This document shows, one piece after another, positions 11,087 to 23,249 of a DNA stretch of 64,000 nucleotides. Position 1 is the first letter of the stretch. Each line of letters opens with the position of its first letter. The notes beneath the pieces are model-generated. The model saw only the letters and a program-made list of their open reading frames with translations, was not told the DNA's origin and made no database searches. Origin of the DNA: Podaxis mareebaensis (lineage: Eukaryota > Basidiomycota > Agaricomycetes > Agaricales > Agaricaceae); NCBI GenBank assembly GCA_018524725.1, contig JAEUWP010000551.1, positions 310,001-374,000 on the forward strand, given 5' to 3'. A program made the translations under genes and the position numbers.

Positions 11087-12953
11087 TTACTTCGTTTGCC
11101 CCCTTCGTTTCCTCAAATCCTTGACACTAGACTTTAGATAAATATCCCGATGGTCTCCGTTGATGAGCACAACTCGAGGAAGACTCCGAAGAACCGCCTT
11201 GCCAACCTCCAACGCATCCTCTTCCCAGCCTTGGAGTTCGTTCGTCGTTTCCAGATAGAGCTCGCCAAGAGTCCATTCAGGGAGCCCAAGCGTCTTCATA
11301 TCGTGTATGAACTGCCATTTGCGGAGTGCATGAAGTGGACGAATGTCGGAAACTCCTAGGATTCGTTTGTCCTCGGCCGAGAGCCAGAGGTCGAGTTTAT
11401 GGTAAGGAGCATCCGACCCCACAGAAATCAGCACCTGGCGGCCGACCTGGTGATACGAAAGGTGGAGAACTTGGAGACAAGGAAGTCTGGTCGTCATTGC
11501 AACAAAGACTTCGCGAGAGAGATCGCCTATGCTGATTTCCAAGTGCTCGAGTAAAGGTGAGGAGATGGATTCCAGGAGGTTGTAAAATGAGTCGAGTAAA
11601 GGACTATAGTCGTCTATACATAATTTAGTCAACGTAAAATTATAAGTGCGCAGGAGAGTTGGCAGCATGGCAATCATGTGTTGAGATAACATTGACAAGT
11701 CCCTCAGCTCGAGGACCTTCAGACGAGGAAATGGTATCGGGCTGTAATGGGACAAGTCGAACCAAAGAGGTTGCCAAAATCGTTCCCCAGCCCAATTTTC
11801 AGCGTGGTAGTAGGTATCGTTGAATCTCCAGATGATTTGGGTGATGGTTTCCGAGTGTCGTCGCAGAAAATGGTGGAGGTCGGCCTTGATATGAGGATCC
11901 CTCCAGTTGCTGTGTCTCTGTTCCCCTACTTCGATGGTCCTCAAGATAGGAAGGTGCCCTATCCTGCGATAGAAAGGCGTGGGGTCGAGCTGTGACGACT
12001 CGATATTCAGAGTATGCAGAGTTCTGGAGTGACGGTGGATGAATGGTATAAGCATTGTAGCAATGACGGTGTCTTCGTTCGTCTCGTTCCCGGTTTTACG
12101 AAGCTCGATACCTAGCTTCTCCAGCCGATCGAAGTGAAGCGACGGTGTGAATACGAGCCCCCATAGTTCCATGGCCAAGAATAATGTCAAACTCCGGAGG
12201 TTGGCTCCCAAATTGTCCCAAATAGTGATGATAAAAGGTTGGAGGATGGGTTTGAGTGGATCTGAATTTGCTGGAGTCCTTTGTCTCCAATGAGAGGGGG
12301 GTGGCCAGTTAACGTCAATCGTGAGATCGTCCACTCGCGCTAGACTCCCGACGAAGCCTGTGAGCTGCGCGAGGCTCACAGCAGGACGATAACAGGGAAG
12401 GCGGGGCGGTACAGGCTGAGTTGGGTTGGCGAGCCAGGACATGGCTCGAGTCACCTGCGCCATCGCACGTACTTTCAAACCCGGTTTGCTGGCCTCCATT
12501 TCCACCAAGCCCGGGGCCCAGACGTGTGCAACGTCCTTGAATGCCAGTTCGAGAGTCCGAACATGGCGCATGAGTTCTGGAGCGTACTGATTGAGGTGGC
12601 CATGCGCATGTGGCCGGTTTCTGCAGTGCCCGAAGTTCATATGCACGTCCGAGTGAGCAACTCTGGGTTTATAGCATTTTGGAGTGACAAAGTTGTTTAA
12701 CTCACGATAGAGTCGACCCCTTCGGTACCAATTTACCGGAATGAGCCCCACTTTTGGGGTCCCATCCAGCATCCCAGCAAAATGCAAGACTGACTTCTTT
12801 GTATCTCACGGGCATGGATATATCATACCATGCCCGGTTGATGAAGTACAGCTTGCGCAAATCATCATCGGAAAGGAATCGCGAAATGTACTCGCATATG
12901 TCGAAAGGAAGGCTGTGAAGTTTGTGAGGCTGATTGCGCTGCCCGAGTGACAT
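11087..12953 (-). CDS. F-box protein with leucine-rich C-terminal region (copy A)
   Basis: Exon 1 starts MSLGQRNQPH at 12953 and carries the F-box: LPFDICEYISRFLSDDDLRK, then LYFINRAWYDISMP, the usual LP-x-(D/E)-(I/L)...F-LS-x-D-(D/E)L spacing. It ends at a GTGAGT donor near 12.70 kb. Exon 2, from about 12.65 kb to 11087, encodes more than 500 residues with repeated leucine-rich stretches (e.g. SLTLFLAMELWG, LPILRTIEVGE, RLPCLQVLHLSY, LPRVVLINGDH). F-box proteins link targets to SCF ubiquitin ligases; these fungal families are usually expanded and of unknown target. Copies B (18.0-19.9), C (25.1-27.9) and D (29.7-31.5 kb) are paralogues. Copy A has no stop or frameshift. The acceptor of the single intron could not be fixed. 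Confidence 0.8.
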
Positions 12954-13404
12954 GGTATTGGAACCTAGAAAGTAGTGGAAGAAGTTGGACCCGTAAGTGG
13001 TTATCGAATGCAGTGACTGCCGGTGCGTGGGCGCTGACAGTTGTTACATAAAGTACCGTGTCGGACGAGGTTGACAAAAGAGCGATGATGGCATATATAT
13101 GTGTGGTTCAATTTCTTCAAAGAACTGATTGTCCACCACAACTATACAGACGTGTCGATTGTGATTCACTGTGACACAGTATGTTTATACGTGGAGTGAG
13201 TTCTTTGTACCGTGCATTTCATCTCATTGCTCACACGTTGTCACATCTATTCTTCGGGCCGTAAGGTATGCGAATACTATCACCCCGACGAAGAGACCTA
13301 CCGTCCAGATACAACGAGGCTTCTCCCCGCCGGACCCACCTATATGTAAAGCTTCACTCGACGCCTCTTAACAACGAAGCCCCCCCAACCATCTAGACCG
13401 TCTT

Positions 13405-13830
13405 ATGCCCCAAACTGGGTTATCCGTCAGGCGCAAGGAATGTGACTGTCAAACACCTCCCATTGCTATTCTTGAAAGTATTTTGCACCTCAGGGTCACT
13501 GAAATCAGGAGGCGGAGGTGAATAGTTGTAAGGAAAATGGATCCCTAGCGAGAGCTCCTGTTGTACTGGGGGTCGAAACGTCCACTTTAAAACCTAGACG
13601 AGGTGGTGTATCCATATTCGACATGTTTAGAGGCCAGAAGGAATGTCGTGCAGGATAAAACATGAGCAGAGAGCAATATGAACTCTTGCAGTTTCCCACT
13701 GAGGCAGAACATTATCCAGATGATGAAAGAAGATACGCTTTGCTGCAGTCAATTAGCCACTTCCAGGGGGCAGTCAGAGAGAATCGATACCCCAAATTCC
13801 GGCACGGGGTGTGGTACCCGTGAATAACAG
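13405..13830 (+). pseudogene. decayed small frame shared by duplication units A and C
   Basis: The segment starts ATGCCC and keeps short protein-like stretches (TPPIAILE, SREQYELLQFPTEAEHYPDD) that align with a frame at 28.38-28.79 kb, but it has an in-frame stop before the SREQY stretch and length differences. No function is recognised. It is probably a relic of a gene that sat between the F-box copies. Confidence 0.4.
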
Positions 13831-14108
13831 TGACACTACTCCCAGTGCAAGCCGCGAAGAGGTGAGGGTTGCTCCAATGGTTAGTGACCAAAGTCAAAAG
13901 AAATCAAGTATTTTGAAAGCATAGTGGTGTCATTCCTTCCCTCGTTTCTTCCCTTTCTGTTTCCAAAAGACAACCGAAGCTCGAATAAATAGCGAATATA
14001 GTCGCCGTGTGTCGTTGGATACACAAACAATGTGTCGAGTTAGGTGACACAAACTGTGGGTTCACTTATTCTTTACATCGCGGAATCATGTGACTCTATG
14101 TCCAACTA

Positions 14109-14137
14109 CAGTCGCGGACAAGCAAAGCCAACAAACT
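14109..14137 (+). repeat. left terminal inverted repeat of the Tc1/mariner element
   Basis: It begins CAGTCGCGGACAAGCAAAGC and is the imperfect inverse of 17361-17389. It follows a TA target dinucleotide. Confidence 0.85.
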
Positions 14138-14305
14138 TGATTATCTAAGGAACGGCTCGTTGAATTCCTCTCAAGCTCCGTGGAAGAACTCAGAATGATT
14201 TTAGACGTCGAAAAACACATCTTCCTTAATTTTCTCACGGTTTTTTGGTTCCGGCCATAAATTTTGGTCAAATTTTTGCAAAGATAGCACCAGAATTCAA
14301 CGAAT

Positions 14306-17062
14306 CTAAGATACAATAGCATCTAAATGCATCATAGCCTGCCGAGAAACGGCACGGTGACCCTTCTGCTTCCGAACCGCCCATGCTGCTGCCTTTCCTG
14401 TTAGGCCAATCCTGTAGGCACTCATGAATCGCCAGGATCGATTCACAAACCGGCGGATAACATCAACCGGACATGAATTGAATGCCTCGATGGCTGCTTT
14501 CTTGGCTTCATCAAATGAATTCTTTAAGACCTGGCGATAGCGGAATTTTGCCCAACCCCAATACTTTGGAATCCCATTGTTCAACATCCAGTGACGAAGT
14601 ATCATTAAGAACACTCACCATTTCAATTGGATTCAACTCGCAATGGAATTTAGGCAAGAAAATACACAAGTGACCTGCATCCTTGATGACCTTCTCGAGC
14701 ATTGACTCTTGGTTGGTGAAGTCATCCTGTTTGCTGAGCAGTCGAGCCATGCAGCAACCATCATTCTCCAGAGGACAAACTGGGTTGCACTTTGCTTTGA
14801 GTTTTTTAATGTCAAAACCGCGCTCTTCAAGGGTTTGCTTCAGCCCCTTTGGCTTGCCATCATCTGTCATCATCCTTTGAATGCGTCCACGAAATCGGGG
14901 GTCAGGGTTGGATTCAGGGATAATGGTGTCCTTTTGATGGCGTTGTTTTCCACCATTCCCCTTATTCATCTCGAAGGCTTTGAGAGCATCAGGAGGGAGT
15001 GCTGCATGAGCAGAGGACTGATCGAAGACAAATAATGCTTGACACCCGGGATGAGCCTCTTCAAAAATAGGGATAGCCAGATTTTTGACTTGTTCAATCA
15101 ATTGCTGACAATCCCACCAAGCATCACCATTTGACCCAGGATAGATAATTTTTCGTGCCGACTTTTTTATTGTCCCATCATCATTTTTGACAATAAGTCG
15201 GCCATTGACCTCCTCAATAAAGTCAGAGTTGTGAATGAGTCGCCCACGGCCCTTTTTCCGCAATGGCTGTTGGTCATCAGAAAGCCTTGGAATTGTGATC
15301 AACGCAAACTGGCTTTTTATAATATATTATGAAGACTCACCAAGCAGAGGACACATGCTCGTTTGCTTGACAGCAAGTTTCATCTTGAAATTCAGCTATT
15401 ATCTCCTTCTCACCAGGCCCAAGAGTTGGCTCTATACGCACCATGCCACCAGAAGGATCTGGGACATAATGGGCCATTCGACGTTCATATTCCTCTATCT
15501 GTGGAAGGAAAACTGTGTCCCGATATTTGACCACATCAGCCCTCTCATGGCCGTCCATGTAAACCCTTTTCCTAATCACTGTCCTCACCCATCCCAGCTT
15601 AATCAACCAACGGCGAGCTGTCCTTTCACATATCGGTTTATCCAGTGATAACCCAAGAGCTGGCAAGATTTCCTCAACGAGGGCATGGTGAAATTTTTGA
15701 GGTGTGACTGTCCCAATCGGCTGCTCTGTCAACCATGTGCGAGCTGCACAACGCACAGACTCATCCTTAAGTAAGGAATGAGCATGATTCCCCCCTCGCT
15801 TCTCGACAGGCAGCTGCTCGAAGACTTGATAGTGTCGTGCAAGTGTACGGATACGACGTGCAAAATAAACATTTGATGTTGAGGACTCGTGCCATTGGTG
15901 GGCAATTGCAAGGCTTGCCTGTATACGAGACACCCCTTTGAGTCGTAATGTTGCAAAATTTCGTAGGATCATAAGTTGGTTGACCCTTGTAAGTGGGAGT
16001 GTCTTGTAATTGCGCTTCAGATCTTCTTTGATTTGCTCACGCAACTCTGTCCAAGGCCTAATGCTATCACCTTGAAATGGTGCAATGACTTCTTCAAGTT
16101 CATCCTCCCAGTCCTCCTCATCAAGATTACTTTGTGAATCTTCTGGTGTGACGTCAACACCTGAAATGTCTCCTATCTCTTCAACACCCTGAACCTCATC
16201 ATCTCGCTTGCGCTTCCCCAACCCAGTCACCCAAGGAATCACGTCAGAGGTCTCCAAGCCCAACTCATTCACATCAACTCCATCATCTTCAGTCCTGGTG
16301 TCAATCTCTACATCATCGTCACTGGGTTTCGGGCCTGCACCATCACTGACTTCCCCACCAGTGATTTGATCAAACTCGGTTCCTCCTGAGCCAACACTAC
16401 GTTGTCCGATGGGCTCAAAACCACAGTATTCAAGATCAACCTGGTCAGACAACAGGTCACGATAACGACGTCGTGTCCTCGCTGACTTGCTGCCAACATC
16501 TGGCCCTTTTTTTCGTAAGACTGGGCCCTTGACTTTTGCTGTGGGAATTCATCACTATAGAGGCTCCACGTCAGAATACTCAAATTTCTTACTCACAGGC
16601 TCGAGAGCTTTTCTGAGCTTGCTTCCACCGTAGTTTTGCAGGAACCCAATCCTCATCCAGGGGGTCATCCTCATAGTCCACTGCCATGCCCATCATCCTA
16701 ACTTGAAATCCTTCCCTTCCCAAATCAGCCGTCCACTCATGGTGATCATCTTCCAATGCATCCCGGTATAGCCCATCATCCTCATTCTCAGACTCAGCAT
16801 CGGAATCCACCCATCGTGGTTTGATATAATCCATGTCTCGGGCAGGGCCTTCTTCATCTGAGTCTTTGGCATTGTCTGAAACATCGCCACTAGGCAACAC
16901 CTCAGTGCCGAGCCCTCCATCAACATCCACCTCCATTGTGTTTTCGAGAGCATGTTGCTCATGACTTGGAGTGACACTCTCACTGGTGACACTCTCGCTA
17001 GTGACCCTGGGCTGGTTTCGGAGCCCAGATATGTTACGTTTGCACTTTTTCTGTCGGCCCAT
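14306..17062 (-). CDS. DDE transposase of the Tc1/mariner element
   Basis: The start is MGRQKKCKRN at 17062. Four exons: about 17062-16613, 16557-15334 or so, 15306-14605 or so, and ~14574-14306. The N terminus is acidic (DSDEEGPARD, DEDWEDELEEV) and is followed by a helix-turn-helix-like region around GVSRIQASLAIAHQWHE and CERTARRWLIKLGW. The catalytic triad appears as AEFQDETC (first Asp), LFVFDQSSAHA (second Asp) and FHCELNPIE (Glu), followed by YWGWAKFRYRQ after a canonical intron. No premature stop or frameshift was seen, so the protein could be active. The enzyme cuts and pastes the element at TA. A related but different family left the deleted element at 26.6-27.6 kb. Confidence 0.88.
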
Positions 17063-17360
17063 AGCAGTAGGTAGAGAATGTTATAAAAGAATAAAAAATT
17101 AATTACACAACAACCGCTCGTTAGACTTTCTTCTAACTTCAGGTTTATACTCAACTCCACGAAATGAATCGAATGCAACACTTTCTATAATTTTTGAATG
17201 TGATTTGGGTCCCCGGCCATAATTTTCGTGGTCATAAGATGAAACGGCACTTTATGAGCGAACCGCTCGTCAGAATTTCTCCTTTCTGGGCTCAATGAAC
17301 TCCCCTTAGCGAGATCTATCGATTGAGCATGTTTTCCCACGAATCAAAACTGCTCTACTG

Positions 17361-17389
17361 AGTTGGTCGGTTTTGGTTGTCCACGACTG
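17361..17389 (-). repeat. right terminal inverted repeat of the Tc1/mariner element
   Basis: The reverse complement begins CAGTCGTGGACAACCAAAAC, matching the left end with about five differences. It is followed by TA. Confidence 0.85.
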
Positions 17390-18007
17390 TACGCGATGTC
17401 CTAGCGCTCAGTTTCAGAGCCTCCATTCTCTTTTCAGACTCATCTATTCTCCTCGTGATTTTTAGATAACACCAGACAGTTTAGGCGCTGGGTGTAATTT
17501 CTCTTTCCAGTTGTCACTCCATACCGGATGCACAACAAGAGTCATTGCCCCTCAGCACTCGTTTGGCATCAAGTGCCCGAGCCATCCCCCGTTTCCTTCG
17601 ATTTTTCAGGCTCGGAAGAGTAAAGGGGACCTATAATATCTGAACTCTTGCATTCCCAACGGCCATTGAGGTCCTGAGTACTGACCCATCAGCGCCCTAC
17701 ACATCCACACCTTCCATTACTGAAGATGCTTTCTGAAGTCTGACGCAAGGGTTCTCCGCACCCGAGGCTCGCGGGATAAGTGCTTCTGCGTCGGGTCTGG
17801 GGGAACATATGTCACCAGGTGCCACCTAAACACGCTCGAGATCCTGGTGAACTCTCTCCCACTCTCGATCATGAGGGAGGTCATTATACTAATTTATAGT
17901 ATGCTGAGCCGGCCTGGTTCCGCTGTGGTGGACATGCCCTACTTCCTGATATAAGTAGCCTCGTAATTACACCACGTTCTATGTGCGCCTGTCGTTCCAG
18001 TTGTATA
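17390..18007. other. duplicated non-coding spacer
   Basis: This continues unit A beyond the transposon and aligns with 29.07-29.66 kb in unit C (e.g. GCTCAGTTTCAG versus GCTCGGTTTCAG, GTTCCGCTGTGGTGGACATG in both). No conserved reading frame was recognised. Confidence 0.5.
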
Positions 18008-19860
18008 TCAATACATTCGTCTCCTCATATCATCAATACTAAACTTTAGAAAACTATCTCGATGCACTCCGTTGATGAACATAACTCGAGGAAGACCTTG
18101 AAGGACCGCCTTTCGAATGTCCAATGCATCCTCTCCCCAGTCAGGGATTTCCTCATTAGTTGATTTCAGATGGACCTCACCAAGAGTCCATTCATGGAGC
18201 CGAAGTGTCCCCATATCGTGCACGAACTGCCATGTCTGCAGCACTTGAAGAGGGCGGAGGTCGGTAACTCCCAGTATCTCTATGTCCTCGGCCGAGAGCG
18301 CGCGTCCCAATATGCGAAAAGGGGGATCCGACCACATCTGACGACCGACCCGATGATATGAAAGACGAAGAGCTTGGAGACAGGGTAGTCTGGTCGCCAT
18401 TGTAACGAGGACCTCCGAAGAGAGATCATGCACATCAATTTCCAGGTGTTCAAGTAGGGGTGAGGTTATGGCTTCCAGAAGGTCGTATAGTGTGTCGAGA
18501 AGGGGCATATAGCCTCCCAAACAGAGCTTAGTCAAAGTATGGCTATAATTGCGCAGAAGAGTTGATATCATAGTGGTTGAGCCGAAAGTCGACACAGACC
18601 AATTCTTCATTTCAAGGACCTTCAGGCGAGGAAATGGTATCAGGCTATAATAGGATAGATCGAACCAAAAGTGCTGTCTTCCAGCGGAAGTTTCAAAGAA
18701 ATTGTCGGGATAGATAATGTTCCAGGTAATCTGGGTGATAGTTTCCGAGTGTCGCCGGAGGAAATGGTAGAGGTCGTGAGGTTCCCTCTGGCTGCGATGA
18801 ATCTGTTCCCCCGCTACAATGGTTCTCAAGACGGGGAGATGCCCTACCCTGCGATAGAAAGGCGTTGGGTCGAGCTGTGGCGACGCGATACTCAGAGTAT
18901 GCAGAGTCTTGGAGTGACGGTGGATGAACGGTACAAGCATTGTGGATATGAGGGTGTCTTCATTTGTCTCATTCTCGGTTTTACGAAGCTCGATACCCAG
19001 CTTCTCCAGTCGACTGAAGTGAAGTGATGGCATGGACACAAACTCCCACAGTTCCATGGGCAGTGATAGTGTCAAGCTCAGTAGGTTGGTCTCCATTTTG
19101 TCCCAAATAGTGACCAGAAAAGGTTGGAGGATGGGTTTAAGTAAATCAGAGTTTGCAGGGGCATTTTGCCTATGGTAAGAGAGTGGAGGCCAGTCAACCT
19201 CAATCGTGAGATCGTCCACTTGCACTAAATTCCCAACGAAGTCTGTGAGCTGCGCGAGGCCTACAGCAGGACGATGACAGGGAAGGCGAGGCGGCACGGG
19301 CCGAAATGGGTTGGCGAGCCAAGACATGGCTCGAGTCATCTGCGCGACCGCATGTGCTCCCAAGTTCGTTCCGCTTGTTTCCAAATCCACCAGGCCGGAG
19401 TCCCAGACATACGCAGCGTCCTTGAAAGCCAGTTTGAGAGACCGAACACGACGCATCAGTCCAGGAGTATACTGATGGAGGTGGCCATATGCATGTGGCC
19501 GGTTTCTATAGTTCCCGAAGTCCATATGTAACGTACAGGTGAGTATCTCTGGCCCTATGGCGTTCTGAGGTGGCAAGATTGTTTAACTCACGATAGAGTC
19601 GACCCCTTCGGTACCAATTTGCCGCAATGGGCCCCACTTTTGGGGTCCCACCCAGCATCCCAGCAAAGAGCGAGAGTGACTTCTTTGTACCTCACGGACA
19701 TGGATATATCATACCATGCCCGATTAATGAAATACAGCTTGCGCAAATCATCATCGGGAAGGAATCGCGAAATGTACTCGCATATGTCGTAAGGAAGGTT
19801 GGAAAGCGTGTGAGGTTGCTTGTGCTGCCCGAGTGACACGATGGTATCAGCACTTAACAT
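18008..19860 (-). CDS. F-box protein with leucine-rich C-terminal region (copy B)
   Basis: The start is MLSADTIVSLGQ at the ATG at 19860. The F-box reads LPYDICEYISRFLPDDDLRK. Exon 1 ends at a GTGAGT donor near 19.59 kb and exon 2 is open to 18008. It is closest to copy D: both share HLHQYTPGLM-type and TLIPFSTLL-type stretches and end ...RRRMY, whereas A and C share other variants. This pairing supports duplication of an A-B pair rather than four independent events. The role is presumed to be SCF substrate recognition. The intron acceptor is unresolved: CCTCAG, CATAG and CCAGAG candidates do not all keep phase. Confidence 0.78.
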
Positions 19861-20046
19861 ATGGCAGAAGAGAAGTTGGAACCCGCAGCCATCGTTTGAC
19901 AGCAAATACAGCCGTCGTCGGTGTTTGTCAGGCACATGTCAAAACTGACTGCAGTAATAAAGTCCCTGTCAGCAAGTTGAGGGTTCTCTCGCAGGTGACG
20001 TAGTTGGTGCATCGGCTGTACTTCGCCGTAACATGGTTCATGCATA

Positions 20047-20424
20047 TGCGACACCTTTCTGCCGCACTTCTACGTAATCTTAGCAGACTTATCGTGCCAA
20101 TGAGTACCTGTGCCTATCAGAATTATGCGCGCAGGTCAAGATGTCGCCACAAAGTCGGGGAAGAGATTCGCAGAGATCGGTGTGGTCTGGAGGTCCAGTT
20201 CGCACGGGATTACCTACTAGCCTTGTTGAGTGAGATGTCTTGGACTGAGTAATCGCGAGCCCAGTGCTTGGGTTACTTTCTAGGGATAGCGCCTCGATGC
20301 AATGCGACGACTATTCATGAGACGGTATATTTTTCATTGCAGCTGAGCGACAGTAGAGAATCTGTGCTCTAGCAACAAATGGGACCTTGCAAGTCAAGTA
20401 ATCGGATTTGAAGGGCAACTCATG
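20047..20424. repeat. ~380-bp direct repeat, left copy, bracketing the NACHT gene
   Basis: It resembles 23.25-23.63 kb and the single copy in unit D at 31.69-32.08 kb. Shared landmarks are GTGCCAATGAGTA-CTGTGCCTA-CAGAATTATG and the following AAGATG-CGCC--AAAGTCGGGGAAGA stretch, given here with gaps. Unit D has only one copy and no NACHT gene between. Confidence 0.7.
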
Positions 20425-21135
20425 GATTTGGTGGTCCTAGCTGTTGTATCGCGAGATGTGGAATTCCAAGGTCCTCATCTACGTCCAGGGCTCACCCAAG
20501 TTCTGCTAATAGGTTTAGTGAGGTGTGGACTTCAGAATCTTGCGATCTTCGGAGGATTGTCAAGAACTTGAGGAAATGAGCTGTTCTACAAATATCTAGT
20601 ACTCAGACACTTGCTAATCCCAAATGGCCCAATCATTCTATTTCCAAAATATCAGATACGACCGTCCAGTCCGATAGTATCGGACATATCCATCTGCCTG
20701 GTCAAGGCAGGACCCAGAATACATTGTATTCGAATGTACGACCCCGAACAACGAGTAAGTTGAGCATGTCGATATTTCCTTTCCCAGAGGTTACTCCCAA
20801 ATTTTATCTCTAGCCTATCTGAACGGACAGGTTGGTGAGTGAGCACCGCGCCAGCCGCAATGGGAGCACTGAGCATTATACATCTTTGATACTATTACCG
20901 AAACACGACGGTTAGCCTTCCCCAGGCGAAGATTGAGAGTAAACGGAAGAGAGCTGGGAGCGTCAGCAGGAATGAATGATGCAATGTACGTCAGTGGGTC
21001 GAAAATGGAATGGTTAACGATTAGCGCATTGTCAGCTCCGCTGGCAATAATATCGGAGGAGTCCTCGACGAGACATATGAGAGAGCCATTGATAGGACCC
21101 TGTCGAAATTTCATTCAAGTCCAACCATGTACTAG

Positions 21136-23132
21136 TTAATGACCTAAATATCGACTTACCAAACAGTACAGCCAGCGAAGGAAGTTCCCAAAACGTCGCG
21201 GCGCTGCTCGTATACTTTCAAAATCAAACTCTTCAAGCCTATTGACTAGACTTGGGGCAAGTTTGTCAGACACACGGCAACATGCATCCCACCCAACATC
21301 CGAGGAAAATTTAGTCAACGAGGCAAGTGCCGTCGTACAATCGCATTGAGCCCCTGTCCACTTGATTTCTGACATGCACGTGCACGCCAGCAAGGGTGAA
21401 AAGGGGAATGGGTTATGACCGATTGTTATCAGAGTGGTGGATATCGTACCATTAGGAATTTGTGAACTTTGCCATTGGAGAGAGCGAACTGCTATTTCAT
21501 AATGTACGGCCGCTTCATCCATGCAGAACTTGCCGGAACGGTCTGGATCTTTGAGGAAGTCGGAGAAGGATGCGTGATAAACACGAATCGCGGTTGAATG
21601 GGCTTCGGACACGGGAGGTATTTGAAGAACTGAATGCAACCATTGGAGTGATCGATAGAAACATGCCTGATCGAGGTATAAGAAATTGGCCTGGTTTTGA
21701 GCAGAAAGTCCAGAGTTAGAGTAGAAGATTACTAGCCCAAGGATGCGCATAGTGTTGGGAAGTATAGAGATTGGAATATCGGAAAGGATCCGGCGGTAAA
21801 GGAGATCAAGAGCGTGCAACGGACTTATTGCACCAGGGGCGCCAGCACCCCCAAGAAACTTGATACAAACGTCCAGTTGGCCACGAGGATCGCTGTACTG
21901 CTCGTCTCCTATAAATCTGAGGACGAAGGACGCAAACCCCAGATGGCCAGATGCTGCAGTAGCAATACGATACAAGTGCATTTCGGGTGGCCAGTCACCA
22001 TTGAATTGGTCGTTGTACTTTTTACGGATTTTTACGAAGTCTGCATGAAGAATACGGTGGACGTCTCGTTGGGCCTCAATGTTGTTAATGGTAATTTCCT
22101 CGCGCTTGCAGCTGATGTCAAGGTCTGGATCTGAAAGCATGGATTTGAAGTGCCACTCCGGGCGACTGCAAATCATCCAGATGAGAGGGAACCTATCCAC
22201 CATTCGAACATGGCTACCGATGAGCTCGATAAACTCGCACTGGGCTTCGCGATCCCCGCATTCATCCAATCCATCCAAGATGATCAATAGTGGCTCTCGA
22301 GTGGTTGTTTTGTGCTGAGTCATGAGAAATTGGAATGGTTCGATGATGAGTTCCTTGAATTGGGTACGTCGGTTCTTATCGAGAAGCATGGGATCCTCGG
22401 CAAGGCGTTGGGTAAGAATGTATTTGTAATGGTAGTCTTTCGTGGCGAGCTGATAGGCGAGGGTTGGAATGACGGTGTCAGGATCATCTCGATGGTTTGG
22501 CCTGGAGAAAAAGAAGGTGGCGCCCAAATGACCCATTTCCTTGAACTCTTCTGCGATGGTCTGCGCAATAGCAGACTTCCCGACCCCAGTGGGACCAAGA
22601 ATCCAGAGCATTCTTTGATCACGACTATCATTAGTACCCCACTCGACTACGCGGAGTCTCAAACTTGTCCGGGTGCCCGGATAGCATCGAGGAGGGGAAG
22701 GTCTGTCGGAAGAGTCATGAGTGGCACTGGGCATCCCTCTTTCTAAGAGGAGCTGAATGACTTGGTCACAGTGAGTTCAAATTTTTGAGAAGCAGTGTCA
22801 AGGTTATTGGTACCAGTTCTACCAGAATTGATCGTTTGAGAGATCATTGTTGGGTTACTGATCGAGAATCCATGAGCATGCGGAAAGAACCCAGAAGTTA
22901 TTAAATCGTTTGCTGATGGTGTTAATTTCCGTTAGCTGCATAAGCGATAGGTTTTCAACAAAGGTTGACCTGGAGTAGAAAGTATTTTGTTGGAGTCGGT
23001 ATTGGTTGATGGCGCCCTAACGGGGCCTGCTTCCGGCCCACCATGATTCGAAATTGATGGCGGCTCTTCGCCCAGCTGCTTGTGCTTCGAGAAGCGAGCG
23101 ATGATGGTTCTGAATGTTTGGAGTAAAGGCAT
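21136..23132 (-). CDS. NACHT-type P-loop NTPase (NACHT-2)
   Basis: A probable first exon starts MPLLQTFRTIIARFSKHKQ at 23132. The main exon runs from about 22.77 kb to a GTAAGT donor near 21.16 kb. The NACHT entry PPRCYPGTR is followed by Walker A LWILGPTGVGKSAIAQ, an AFFFSR-like strand (ATFFFSRPN), then Walker B LLIILDGLDECGD. This matches the STAND NTPases that are numerous in Agaricomycetes and are thought to act as NLR-like sensors. A frame just downstream (20815-21114, RQGPINGSLICL...ASGADNALIV) may be a C-terminal exon and has a faint WD40-like look. The gene lies only in duplication copy 1, between ~380-bp direct repeats. N- and C-terminal exons are uncertain. Confidence 0.75.
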
Positions 23133-23249
23133 GAGAGGAGTTCAAGATAAGTATCAGATCAAGAACCAATGCAGAGGATAAGGGACGTCCGGCTGCCTTG
23201 ATATGAAAGCTGTTGGCATACGTTTTAAGGCACCAGTGACTAGTGATGT

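Larger units (their letters stand above)
14109..17389 (-). mobile_element. complete Tc1/mariner-type DNA transposon
   Basis: The element is 3,281 bp, flanked by TA on both sides (14107-14108 and 17390-17391). Its ends are inverted repeats of about 29 bp beginning CAGTCG-GGACAA-CAAA-CC, with a few mismatches. Both start with the CAGT typical of Tc1/mariner elements. It encodes one DDE transposase on the minus strand with all three acidic motifs. The paralogous unit C at about 29.07 kb lacks the element and gives the empty site. Direct-orientation subterminal repeats (GGCCATAA-ATTTT-GGTC at ~14.25 and ~17.21 kb; CG-CTCGT-AATT-CTC at ~14.15 and ~17.26 kb) lie just inside the ends. Confidence 0.9.

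Noticed and set aside
22312..22746. 144-codon plus-strand frame
   Set aside because: Antisense shadow of the NACHT-2 P-loop exon.
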